Below are positions 45,500 through 55,859 of a stretch of 64,000 bases of DNA, in pieces. The notes under the pieces were generated by a model. That model was not told the DNA's origin, searched no databases, and was given only the letters and a program-made list of their open reading frames with translations. Each line of letters begins with the position of its first letter. Position 1 is the first letter of the stretch. Position numbers and translations under genes: made by a program. The stretch comes from Dromaius novaehollandiae (Eukaryota; Chordata; Aves; Casuariiformes; Dromaiidae). The stretch is from contig NC_088110.1 in the NCBI RefSeq assembly GCF_036370855.1, positions 25,234,001 through 25,298,000 on the forward strand, read 5' to 3'.

Positions 45500-45597
45500 C
45501 CCACACACGTGCACACACACGCTCACACACACACGCTCGCGCACACACACACGCGCGCACACACACACACGCTCGCGCACACTCGCACACGCCGCTG
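45500..45597. repeat. CA/CG microsatellite
   Basis: ACACACGC and GCTCGCGCAC repeats of about 100 bp, just past the HP poly(A) signal. Confidence 0.9.
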
Positions 45598-45656
45598 CGG
45601 GCGCTGCACGGGGACGCGGGGACAGGGAGGAGGGAGGCAGTGTCGCAGTGGGGCAG

Positions 45657-45662
45657 TTTATT
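45657..45662 (-). terminator. HP: HP poly(A) signal overlapping the stop codon
   Basis: The coding strand reads CAATAAAC; the TAA stop at 45658-45660 is inside AATAAA, so the 3'UTR would be only about 10-30 nt. No other AATAAA lies close downstream, where the CA microsatellite begins. Confidence 0.75.
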
Positions 45663-48251
45663 GCTGGCCGCCGGCCCCCGCCCCGTCGCCCGCCAGGGTC
45701 TGCTGCACCCAGTCGCGGACGTGCTCCAGGCGGACGTAGACGCCGTACTTGGAGGCGGCGCAGGTCCTGTCGTGGCTGAGGATCCCGGCGGCGTACCAGG
45801 TGTCGTCCTCGGGGTCCTGCACGGCGAACGCTCCGCCAGCGTCCCCGTAGCACGTGTCCTCCCGCAGCTCGCTCATGCCCACGCAGAAGGTGTGCTTGCT
45901 GAGCAGGGGCAGCACGCCGTGGGGCCCGCGGGCCGCGTAGTACGCCCGGCACTTCTCGTCCTCCGCCACCGGCAGCATCACGTACTTGAGCAGCTCCGAG
46001 AAGGCAAGGGTGGCCCCGCGGCCCCAGCCCGCGACATAGCCCACCCGCCCCGGCTGCAGGTAGTCCTTCCGCGGCAGGCAGATGGGCATCGCCTCCTCCC
46101 CCAGCGGCACCTTCTCCCGCAGCTTGAGCAGGGCCAGGTCCACGGCTGCGGGGTAGTCGGGGTGCAGCACGACGCGCTCCACGCGCCGGGCGGGCTGCCC
46201 CTTGCCGCCCAGGAAGACCCGCAGGGTGGGCGCGATCTCGGCCGGCTCCGCGTCCTCGCTGTGGTTCATGTACACGTTCTTGGCCGTCGTCAGCAGCCAC
46301 TGGTCGCTGACGAGCGTGGCCCCCGCCGTGAGGTTGTGGCGCGTCACCAGCCGGCCCTGCCAGGGGAAGCTGCCCTTGTCGGCCAGCAGGCCCCCGATGA
46401 TGCGCTGCACCTGCCTGGCCGGGTGCTGCGGCTTCCCGCACACTGCCGAGGAGGGACAGGACCTGTCAGTCACCCAGCCGGCGTGGCCGCGGCCGGCATC
46501 GCTGCGGCCGGCATCACCACCATGGCATTGCTGCGGCCGGCATCGCTGTGTTGCCGTCACCGTGGCCAGCATCACCACGATGGCATCGCCGCAGCTGGCA
46601 TCACCACCATGGCAATGCTGCGGCCGGCATCGCTGCGATGCCATCACCGTGGCCAGCATCGCCACGATGGCATCGCCGCGGCTGGCATCACCACCATGGC
46701 AATGCTGCAGCCAGCATCGCTGTGTTGCCATCACCGTGGCCAGCATCGCCACGATGGCATCGCCGCAGCTGGCATCACCACCATGGCAATGCTGCAGCCG
46801 GCATCGCCGCAATGCCGTCACCGTGGCCAGCATCGCCACGATGGCATCGCCGCAGCTGGCATCACCACCATGGCATTGCTGCAGCCGGCATCGCTGTGAT
46901 GCCGTCACCGTGGCCAGCATCGCCACGATGGCATCGCTGCAGCTGGCATCACCACCATGGCAATGCTGCAGCCGGCATCGCTGCGATGCCATCACCGTGG
47001 CCAGCATCACCACGATGGCATCGCCGCAGCCGGCATCACCACCATGGCAATGCTGCAGCTGGCATCGCCGCAACGCCATCACCGTGGCCAGCATCGCCAC
47101 GATGGCATCGCCGCAGCCGGCATCCCTGCAGCCGGCATCGCCCAGCCCCTCAGCGCGAGCTCCGGGTCCCTGCAGCCTGCCCGGCACAACCGGCTGCGCG
47201 CCTCCCGGCACGGTGGTGCCCCACAGGGCCCGGGCTCCTGCCCCAGCCAGCCCGGCTCACGGCAGCCCCAGGAAGCGCAAGCGCAGCGCCAGGGAGAGGG
47301 GCTGCAGCCGCCCTTCAGCTTCCCTCCAGCCCAGGCCTCCGTGGCTCTGCTCTCACCTGGCTCGCAGACGGGCAGCTCCTTCCCAGCGTTAGGGTTCACC
47401 CAAACGTCATTCTCTTGACACTTGTACGTGCCTGGGGAGGGAACGGGGTCAGCACCCACCTGCGAGGGAGGGCAGGGCCCAGCCGCCAGGGCGGGGGTGC
47501 ACGGTGCATCCCCAGGAGCGGCATGGGGGCCCCGCGCCGCCCCGCACTGGGACCTCCCCGCGCGTCTCCCCGTGCCGGGGCTGAGCCCGGCGCCGTGCCG
47601 CGTGTCTCACCGTCGCCAGCGCTGCGCAGCTGGTAGTGCGGGTCGCAGCGGTACCTGATGACGTGCTCCACGTGGCCGTGCTCGATCTCCGGGGGCTGCG
47701 CACAGCTCGACGCTGCAGGCAGAGGATGCTCAGCCAGCCCAGGGAGCTCAGCCCACCCGGGCGCCCCGGGCCCCCCAGCACGCGCATGCCCGCTCCTTGC
47801 TGAGCTGCCCGGCTGCTCTGAGCCCGGCGCTCCCGCCCGCACCCCGGGACTCACGGGTGGCAGCCGCGGGGTCCAGCGTGGCCCAGGCCAGGCCGGCGAT
47901 GAGCAGCGCTGCGGTCCTGTGGGGAGGAGGCGGCGGTTAGCAGAGGGGCTCTGCCCCGAGCCCGGCCGGTTCTGCTGGGACCGGACGCGCCACATCCCGG
48001 GCTCCCCGGCTGGCAGGGCCCCGGCTGCACCGGGACGGGGACAGCACCGCGCTGCACGCCGGCCCATCCGCAGCACCTGAGGTGCCTGAGCCGCCTCCGC
48101 ACCAGACCTGGGACCTCGGTCCCTGCTGCCGCCGGGTCCCCAGGCAGCGGTGCTGGGGCCCGGAGCCCGCAGCCCCCGGGTCCTCGGCCGGCGGGAGGGA
48201 TGGGGACAGCACCGAGCGCACACGGGGCGCGGGCGGCGTTGCTCACCTCAT
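45658..48251 (-). CDS. HP: Haptoglobin, single-CCP (HP1-like) form, 5 coding exons
   Basis: Exons: 48247-48251, 47855-47916, 47611-47712, 47357-47431, 45658-46442. They sum to 1029 nt, giving 342 residues (human HP1 347). Order: signal peptide (about 1-20, ALLIAGLAWA); one CCP/sushi domain (26-79); cleavage site VQR/IIGG after residue 95; serine-protease-like beta chain 96-342. The protease is dead as in all haptoglobins: Lys136 replaces the catalytic His (LLTTAKN) and Ala283 replaces Ser (YGDAGG), while Asp183 remains. N-glycosylation sites NLT (118) and NHS (141). The plasma protein binds free haemoglobin for CD163-type clearance. Odd: the CCP has four cysteines (26, 45, 61, 79) plus Cys83, which can link to Cys203; the C-terminus has an extra GDGAGAGGQQ tail. 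Gene order (IST1, DHODH, HP, DHX38) supports orthology. Confidence 0.96.
46500..47145. repeat. 87-bp minisatellite, about 7 copies, in HP intron 4
   Basis: Unit starts (GCATCACCACCATGG) fall near 46512, 46599, 46686, 46773, 46860, 46947 and 47034. The period of 87 is 29 codons and the - strand frame is open through the array into HP exon 5. Confidence 0.95.
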
Positions 48252-48319
48252 GCTCGTCGCTTGCTCTCTGCACAGCAGCCTCCTCCTCCGGGCTGGTGCT
48301 CGGGGCTCCCTCCTCGCCC

Positions 48320-48326
48320 CTTTTAT
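48320..48326 (-). promoter_or_regulatory. HP: HP TATA-like box
   Basis: ATAAAAG on the coding strand, 69 nt before the ATG. It would set a start site near 48290 and a 5'UTR of about 40 nt. Confidence 0.55.
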
Positions 48327-48398
48327 TGCTGCCTGCCCTGCCCCGGAGCAGCCCCGCAGGCCCCGCGCCGCCTGACCCGCCGCTCGCAGCCAGCACCT

Positions 48399-48407
48399 TT
48401 CCCGGAA
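48399..48407. promoter_or_regulatory. HP: STAT-type palindrome in HP promoter
   Basis: TTCCCGGAA, an exact TTCN3GAA STAT site, about 75 bp upstream of the TATA-like box. Mammalian HP is an IL-6/STAT3 acute-phase gene, so the placement is meaningful, though binding is inferred. Confidence 0.5.
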
Positions 48408-49123
48408 AGACCGCAGGACCCGCCTGGCCCGCGGCCAGCCGAGCCGAGGCTCCCGCGCAGCACGCCAAGCCCCTGCGGGAAAGCACTTGGTCCGGAGTTT
48501 CCTGGATTTTGCAGCTACCAGCATGGGGGGAGGACCTGGCCGCGGCCCCCGGGGCCCAGGCGTTGCGACACCAGCCGAGGACCCCAGGACCAGCGCCAAC
48601 CCAGCCCCCCGGGACGCCGCGCTGCCCCCGGCCCACGCCAGCCCCGGGGGGGCACCTCGGGGCAGGTGCCGCCGTGCCCGCGGCAGGGCGATGCTGAGGA
48701 TGGGGCGCACGGGGCCGCGCGTGGCCCTGACCCCGGCCCCGGGCAACGCCGGCCGCGCAGGCAGCAGGGCTGTCGCGCTCCCTCTGCCGCAGCGCTGCGG
48801 CGCGGGGCCGAGCCGGCCGTGCCCCCGGCCAGCCGTCCTTGGCCTGGCACCCTGGCAGCCCCGGTTGTTTGTCAGCGGAGGCAGCACCCAGCCCAGCTTT
48901 ACGGGAACTCGCCGCAGCAATCGCTGGCCCCGGCCCAGCCGGTGCAGCCAGCTGTTAGCGAGGGGGCAGGACGGCAGGCAGCCCCCGTGCCGGCAGCCGC
49001 CCGCGGGGACGGGGCCACGGGACAGCGAGGGGTCCGGGCAGGAGCCTGGTCCGTGGCCGTGGGGCCCAGCAGCAGGAGAGGCCGGGAGCAGGGCAGCACG
49101 GGGGGGTCTGTGTGCACCGACCG
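48408..49123. other. HP upstream region, no gene seen
   Basis: GC-rich sequence without recognisable exons. Long open frames across it come from high GC content. Confidence 0.5.
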
Positions 49124-50410
49124 CCTGCACCCGTCCCACGGTCTGCGGGGCAGCCCCGGTGCTGAGCGGGGCAGCACAGGAGCACCCGCACGCACCGACC
49201 GCCTGCACCCGTCCCACGGTCTGTGGGGCAGCCCCGGTGCCGAGCGGGGCAGCACAGGAGCACCCATGCCTGCACCCGTCCCACGGTCTGTGGGGCAGCC
49301 CCAGTGCCGAGCGGGACAGCACAGGAGCACCCATGCCTGCACCCGTCCCACGGTCTGTGGGGCAGCCCCGGTGCCGAGCGGGACAGCACAGGAGCACCCA
49401 TGCCTGCACCCGTCCCACGGTCTGCGGGGCAGCCCCAGTGCCGAGCGGGGCAGCACAGGAGCACCCATGCCTGCACCCGTCCCACGGTCTGTGGGGCAGC
49501 CCCAGTGCCGAGCGGGACAGCACAGGAGCACCCATGCCTGCACCCGTCCCACGGTCTGTGGGGCAGCCCCGGTGCCGAGCGGGACAGCACAGGAGCACCC
49601 ATGCCTGCACCCGTCCCACGGTCTGTGGGGCAGCCCCAGTGCCGAGCGGGGCAGCACAGGAGCACCCATGCCTGCACCCGTCCCACGGTCTGTGGGGCAG
49701 CCCCGGTGCCGAGCGGGACAGCACAGGAGCACCCATGCCTGCACCCGTCCCACGGTCTGCGGGGCAGCCCCGGTGCCGAGCGGGACAGCACAGGAGCACC
49801 CGCACGCACCGACCGCCTGCACCCGTCCCACGGTCTGCGGGGCAGCCCCAGTGCCGAGCGGGACAGCACAGGAGCACCCGCACGCACCGACCGCCTGCAC
49901 CCGTCCCACGGTCTGCGGGGCAGCCCCAGTGCCGAGCGGGGCAGCACAGGAGCACCCATGCCTGCACCCGTCCCACGGTCTGTGGGGCAGCCCCGGTGCT
50001 GAGCGGGGCAGCACAGGAGCACCCATGCCTGCACCCGTCCCACGGTCTGTGGGGCAGCCCCAGTGCCGAGCGGGGCAGCACAGGAGCACCCATGCCTGCA
50101 CCCGTCCCACGGTCTGTGGGGCAGCCCCGGTGCCGAGCGGGACAGCACAGGAGCACCCATGCCTGCACCCGTCCCACGGTCTGCGGGGCAGCCCCGGTGC
50201 CGAGCGGGACAGCACAGGAGCACCCATGCCTGCACCCGTCCCACGGTCTGCGGGGCAGCCCCAGTGCCGAGCGGGGCAGCACAGGAGCACCCGCACACAC
50301 TGACTGCCTGCACCCGTCCCACGGTCTGTGGGGCAGCCCCGGTGCCGAGCGGGGCAGCACGGGGGGATCCTCACACACCACCGCCTGCACCCAGCGCACG
50401 GTCTGCGGGG
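49124..50410. repeat. 67/78-bp minisatellite, about 18-19 copies
   Basis: Units start CCTGCACCCG at 49124, 49202, 49269, 49336 and onward to 50307 and 50384. Most are 67 bp; a subset carries an 11-bp insertion (78 bp, containing GCACGCACCGAC). Copies differ at a few recurrent sites (CCCCGGTG/CCCCAGTG, GGGACAG/GGGGCAG), showing unit mixing. It produces open frames of several hundred codons on both strands that are not genes. Confidence 0.97.
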
Positions 50411-52080
50411 CGGCAGCTCTCCGGGGGCTGCGGGGCCTCTCCAGCGGGACGCTGGGGACCAGCACGCTGCTGGCAGACGGGCGCACGACCCGCAGACGTC
50501 AGGCGCAGCCCGTGCCCACGCGGTGCCTGTGCCGCCTGCCCACGGGGCTGGCAGCGGTGCCGGGAGGGTCTGCGCGGAGGCGGAGGCGTCTCCTCGCACG
50601 CGGGAGCACCGAGCTGCCCTGGTCGGAGCAAGGCTGCGACAGGCCCAGCACGCCTCGACGGCCGATCTCAGTCCACGAAGCGGCTAAGCCGGCCACGCTG
50701 GCTCGCGGGGCCCCGGGTGGGAACCCGCCGCGGGCAGAGCAAGACGCGCATCCCGGCCCCGTCCAGCTGCCGTCCCGGCCCCGGGCTCTGGGCACGGAGT
50801 CGGGCAGCAGGGGTGGAGGACGAGCTTTACTGCTAACCGTGCTGCCCCGTCCCGCGAGCCCCAGCGACCGGGTCCGCAGCCAGGAGGGGCGGCAGCAGCT
50901 GTGGTCTCACCTCGCCCGGGAAGGCGCTGGACCCAAGGACACCCCTGCGGAGCTGGGTGCCAGGGAAGCCCCCACACAGACCTCCGCGCCGTGGCACAGG
51001 GACAGAGGCCCGGGCGGGAGCTGCCTGGGGCACGCGGGGACAACCCCAGCCCCAGCCCCAGCCCCAGCCCGGGCAGCAGCAGTGGCCGGGGCTGCTGGGG
51101 GGCCGCACGCTGCCCTTGCTGCCCCCAGGGCTGCGGCCCGCCAGGCACAGAGGCAGGGATGGACGTGCCAGGATGGGGCATTTCCACCCGGTGCAAACTT
51201 GCTCCTGCCTCAGCGGCACGTCGTGCACCTGCCCCCGAGCAGCGCCGGGCTCGGCCTCCCTGGACCGGCAGCCGTCCTGCCCGTGCGACCACGGAGCCCT
51301 GCGCAGAGCCGGGGACAGGGACAGGGACAGCCGCTGCCAGGGACGGCCCTGGCGCCCGCAGGCTCCGAGCACCCACGCCACGGCCACGAGCCCGCTGCGG
51401 ACGCGGGGCACAGGCCGCAGTGCTATGGGGGGACGCGGCACCACGGCCACCTTGGGGCTGGGGGAAGAGGTTTCCCCAGGACCCTGCCCAAACAACACAC
51501 GGAACCCCGCCAGAGCTGGAACCACGGTCAATGCGTGGGAGAGGCCGGCGCAGGGCCGCGCCAAGGGGGAACAGCCCGCGGGGAGCTGCCGGCGCTGCTC
51601 TTGCGCAAGGCCGGTCCGCGGGACGGTAAACAGCTCGGCCCAGCCCGGCCCGGTGACGCAACCCTGCCCGCGCTGCCAGGGAGCTGCGGGGGACGCGGCG
51701 TCCCGGCACGGGGTGCTGCTGCAGAGCTGCCAGGCCGGGGCAGGGCAACAGCCACCTCCAGAGGCCCAGGGGACACGGGCCAGCAGGGGACACGGGACAG
51801 CAGGGGACACGGGAGAGGGCCCCGCAGTGGCGCAGGAAGCGTGCAGCTGCCCGCGCCTCCTGCGGCCTCGTCTCCGGCCCGGGCCCTCCCCGGCGAGCTC
51901 GCTGGCTGTCCGGCAGTGCGCCCCGTGCCCAGCTACCTGCGCCTCCCCCCAGGCTGGGAGCAACGTCAGTGGAGCTGGGGGCCCTGGGCCGAGAAGCGGA
52001 GCGTGCCCCCCCGCCCAGCCCAGCCCAGCCCAGCCCAGACGCGGCCACAGGGCAGAGCACAGCAGCGGCTGAACGGCATC
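50411..52080. other. HP-DHODH intergenic sequence, no gene seen
   Basis: GC-rich, with small CCCAG repeats near 51043-51070 and 52018-52040 and GGGGACACGGG repeats near 51770-51810. No exon with homology is recognised on either strand. Confidence 0.5.
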
Positions 52081-52528
52081 TTTATTGACGCTGGGAGCAG
52101 GACCCGGAGCCGGCGGCGCGCGGCGAAGCGGGCAGATGCTCCCCGGGAGGCTGCTGCACCAGAGCACCGGCGGCCGGCCAGGGCGAGCAGCGCGGGCGGC
52201 CAGGCCCCGGCGAGGGGCGTGCGACACCCCGCTCGGCCCCGGGGCTGCTGCGCGGCTGAAGGCGGGCATCGCGCTGCCCACGCTGTCCTGTCCCCGGCTG
52301 CATCGCGAAGGTCCTCCTGGGGTGCCGGCGTCCCCTGGCCATGGCAGAGGCGAAACACGGGCACGTGCTCTGGGCAGCAGCGGCGGCGTGAAGTCATCTC
52401 CATCCCCTGCGCGGCCCTGCTCCGCTTGCCACGAACCCTTCCCGGGGCCGGGAGGCGGGAGGGGGGCCCGTCCCGCGCGGGGAGCATCGAGGCGCCCCGG
52501 CCTCGCCACATCTCCTCCCGGCCGGGCC
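52081..52528 (-). other. DHODH: DHODH 3'UTR with poly(A) signal
   Basis: AATAAA on the coding strand at 52081-52086 is the first canonical signal after the stop, giving a 3'UTR of about 450-470 nt. Confidence 0.7.
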
Positions 52529-55500
52529 TCAGCCCCGGTGATCCGCTCCCACGGCCTCCGCGACGCTCTTGAACCCCTGCTCCCTACGCGAGGGCAGGGC
52601 GTGAGGGCCGGGTCGGCACAGCCGCTCCGTCCCGGCGTGCCGCCACGGGCTGCCCGGGCCCCGGGGATCCGCCCGGCCCTCGCTCACCTCAGCAGCTGCT
52701 CCAGCTCCTGCTTCACCGCCCCCACGGCCGGCGGCCCGCGGTAGACCAGCGCCGTGTACATCTGCACCAGCGAGGCTCCAGCGCGGATCTTCTCCAGGGC
52801 GTCGCGCCCGCTGCTCACCCCGCCGACCCCGATGATGGGCACCCGGCCTGCGAGCGGGACGGAGGCAGAGTCGGCGCCGGGGAGACGGGCGGGGGCCCCC
52901 CGCCGCGCCGGCCCCTACCTCGGGTGAGGGCGTACATGTCCCGCACGGCCTGGGTGGAGAGCTCCCGCAGGGGCGGCCCGCTGAGGCCGCCGGGCTCCTC
53001 GCGCCGCCGGCTCCGGAGGCCGCTGGGGCGGCTCACCGTGGTGTTGCTGACGATCAGCCCGTCCACACCCACCTGCGGGAGACGAGCGAGTAGCGTGAGC
53101 CGCCCTGCTCCCACCGCCCGCCCAGCCCGGTGCCGGCTCCGGGACGGCGCCCGCGAGTGCCGGGGAGGCAGGTGCCTCGCCTCGCCTCGCCGCCCGCCGG
53201 CCCCCAGCGCGGTGCCAGCCAGGGGGCTGCCCCGGCGGCCGCTGCAGACCCGCCGGCCCCAGGGAGGTCGGCTCGGCCGGGCCTCACCTCGCACACGACG
53301 CTGGCGATGTCCTGCTTGTCCTGCACGGTGAGGTCCGGGGCGATCTTCACCAGCACGGCCGGCTTGCGCGCGCAGGGCAGCGCGTCCCTCTCCGCCAGCA
53401 CCTGCGGGGCGACGCAGAGAGGCTCCCGGAGGCTCCCGCCGGCCGGACCAGCGGCGGGCCGGGGACATCCCCGTGGCTCTGCCGCCGCTCCGGGAGCCCC
53501 GCGCCGAGCGGGCGCTGCGGCAGGAGGGCCACGGCGGCTGCTCACCTTGGTCAGCAGCCTGCGCAGCTCGGCCCGGCCCTGCAGGTCCCGCAGCCCCGGC
53601 GTGTTCGGGCTGGACACGTTCACCACCAGGTAGTCGGCCAGGGGGCCCAGCGTCCGGACCCCGGCCACGTAGTCGGCGGCAGCGTCTGCGGAGCTCTTGT
53701 TCTTGCCCAAGTTGACGCCAAGCGGCATCCCCGCTGGAACGGACGCGGCTCAGCCGGGGCGGCAGGGCCGGCCACCTCCCAGGGGCTCAAAGCGCCCCAC
53801 GGGGAGGCACCGGCACCGGCTACGGTCAAGGCGGGACGTGCAGCCCGCGCGTCTCTTGGGACTGGGCCTCGGGCGATCCTGCAGCCCCGGGAACACCGCT
53901 GCAGCCGGCCCAGCCCCGCAGCCCCCAGCCCGGCCGCCCAGCAGAGGCTGCCGCGGGGAACTGCCCGGCCTCTACGGCCTCTCCGAGCTTTGGCTGCCCT
54001 GAGCAGACTCATCTTTCCCAGAGCAGCAGTGGGAAGAGGAGCCGGCAGCAGAAAGGCTCCTGCTCGCTGCCCCTGGCAGGGGAGGCTGCCACCCCAGGGG
54101 CTCTCGCTGCCCGAGCGTCCCCCACCCCGGCAGGGCCGCCCCAAGCCCCAGCGCGGTGCCGCACACCCCCCCAAGCCTGCACCCGCGGCCCCCCGCGACC
54201 CCCCAGCAAACGCTCGTGAGCTCATCTCACCTTCAGTGAGCCGGAGCTGCGTGTGCTGGCGGGCCCGCAGCCTGCGCTCCACCGCGCCGTGGCCGTGGCT
54301 GTTGAACCCGTACCTGCAGCGAGCAAGCAGCGCTCAGGGCCCGGCTGGCGCCCGCAGCCCCGAGCAGGAGGCGGCAGCAGGACAGCGAGGCAGACGCACG
54401 GGTCGCTGTCGTCAGGCCTCGGCGCGTCCAGCCCAGCAGCCCCACAGCGCGGGAGCCCCGCAGCGGCGGCGGCCCTGGGACCCACCGGTTAATGACCGCC
54501 TCGTCCTCCGCCAGCCGGAAGACCCGAGGCTTGGGGTTGCCCTCCTGGGGCTGGGGCGTGACGGTCCCCACTTCCACGAAGCCGAAGCCCATCTTGTACA
54601 GCCCGTCCACGGCTTCGCCATGCTTGTCGAAACCAGCCGCCAGCCCCACCGGGTTGCGGAACCGCTGCCCGAGGACGCGGACCTCCTGCGGGCCAGGCCC
54701 GGGTCACCGCGGGAGCCGGCAGGGCCACGGGCACCGCGGAGCCCGGCCTTGCACCGGCACCCACCCGGGGGCGGCCGCAGTGGGTGTCTGCCGCCTCCCT
54801 CCTCCCCTCGCCGCCGTCCCCAGCCTCCCTCCCCGCGTCCCTGTCCCCAGCCTCCCTCCCCGCGTCCCCGTCCCCGCCGGGAGCCGCACCAGGATGGGGC
54901 TGTCGGGGCGGGCGGGCGGCAGCAGCCCGCAGGCGGCCGCGCGCAGGGCCAGGCCGTGGGCGGCCTCGGGGGGGACGGCGCGGAGCAGGGGCATCACCGC
55001 CGCGTAGAGCCGCTCGTCGCCGGCCGCCAGCGCCCAGCCCAGCAGCAGCCCCCCGCCCGCCGCCGCCAGCACCGGCAGCCGCCGCTGCGCCGCACTGTCA
55101 GTGCCCGCGCCGCGACCTGCACCCCTGCACCCCCCAACCCCCCGCACCGCCCCCCACACCGCCACCTGCACCCCTCAAGCCCCGGCGCCGCCCCCGCCCC
55201 CCTGCACCCCACAACCCACCGCACTGCCCCCCGCACCCCCCGCCCCGCCCCCCATCTCCCTGCACCCCACACCGCAATCGACACCCCCCCGCACCGCCCC
55301 CCGCGCCACCACCTGCACCCCACAACCCCCCGCCCCGCCGCCCGCACCCAACCCTGCACCCCCCGCACCCCGCAACCCCCCGCCCCGCCGCCTGCACCCC
55401 CCGCGCCGCCCCCCGCCCCGCAACCGGCACCCCCGCACTGCCCCCCGCACCCAACCCTGCACCCCCCGCGCCGCCCCCCGCCCCGCAACCTGCACCCCCC

Positions 55501-55795
55501 GCCCCCCCCAACGCCCCGCGCCGCCCCCCGCCCCCGCTCGTGGCCCCAGGAGCGCCCCCGGCCGGAGTCTCCCCCGCGGGGCCCGCGTCCCCCCCGGGCC
55601 TCGCACCTTGGTCAGGGGCCCCCCGTCCCTGCGGGAACCCCCGGCTCCCGCTCCGCCCCGCCCCCGGCCCCGCCCCCCCGGCCCGGCTCCCGCTCCTCCC
55701 CGCCCCCGTCCCGGCTCCTCCCCGCCCCGGCCTGGACCCCCGCCCCGGCTCGCCCCCGCCCCGCGCCCGCTCACGCGCAGCGCCGCCGCCGCCAT
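52529..55795 (-). CDS. DHODH: DHODH, mitochondrial class 2 dihydroorotate dehydrogenase (9 exons)
   Basis: Exons: 55775-55795, 54890-55084, 54486-54685, 54231-54313, 53546-53733, 53288-53401, 52919-53072, 52688-52847, 52529-52583. They sum to 1170 nt, giving 389 residues (human 395), with phases consistent. A short N-terminal basic stretch is followed by a hydrophobic anchor ([17 protein letters not shown], about 13-29) as expected for an inner-membrane enzyme facing the intermembrane space. The barrel has FMN/substrate motifs [27 protein letters not shown] (class 2 catalytic Ser at 207/208), KIAPDL, and [10 protein letters not shown] near the end; C-terminus GADHRG. It oxidises dihydroorotate to orotate using ubiquinone, the fourth step of pyrimidine synthesis. 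The loop before GGLSG is more basic (RSRRREEP) than in human. The C-rich intron 1 is unusual. Confidence 0.97.
55085..55774. repeat. Cytosine-rich low-complexity tract in DHODH intron 1
   Basis: From about 55110 to 55540 the + strand is CCCCGCACC, CACCTGCACCCC and CCGCCCCCC units almost without interruption. The transcribed-sense strand is correspondingly G-rich with many runs of four or more G. Confidence 0.85.
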
Positions 55796-55859
55796 CCCCG
55801 CGGCCGGACACGTGGACGAGGCGCTTCCGGGAGGCCCGGCCCGCCGATTAGCCAAGGCC

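Noticed and set aside
44926-46899. A 657-codon + strand open frame
   Set aside because: It is antisense to HP exon 5 and crosses two tandem arrays; HP on the other strand explains the region.
48487-52572. A 1361-codon open frame on the + strand, and similar long frames on both strands across 48.1-50.6 kb
   Set aside because: They run through the 67/78-bp minisatellite and GC-rich DNA with few stops, show no protein-like composition beyond the repeat, and overlap the DHODH 3'UTR antisense.
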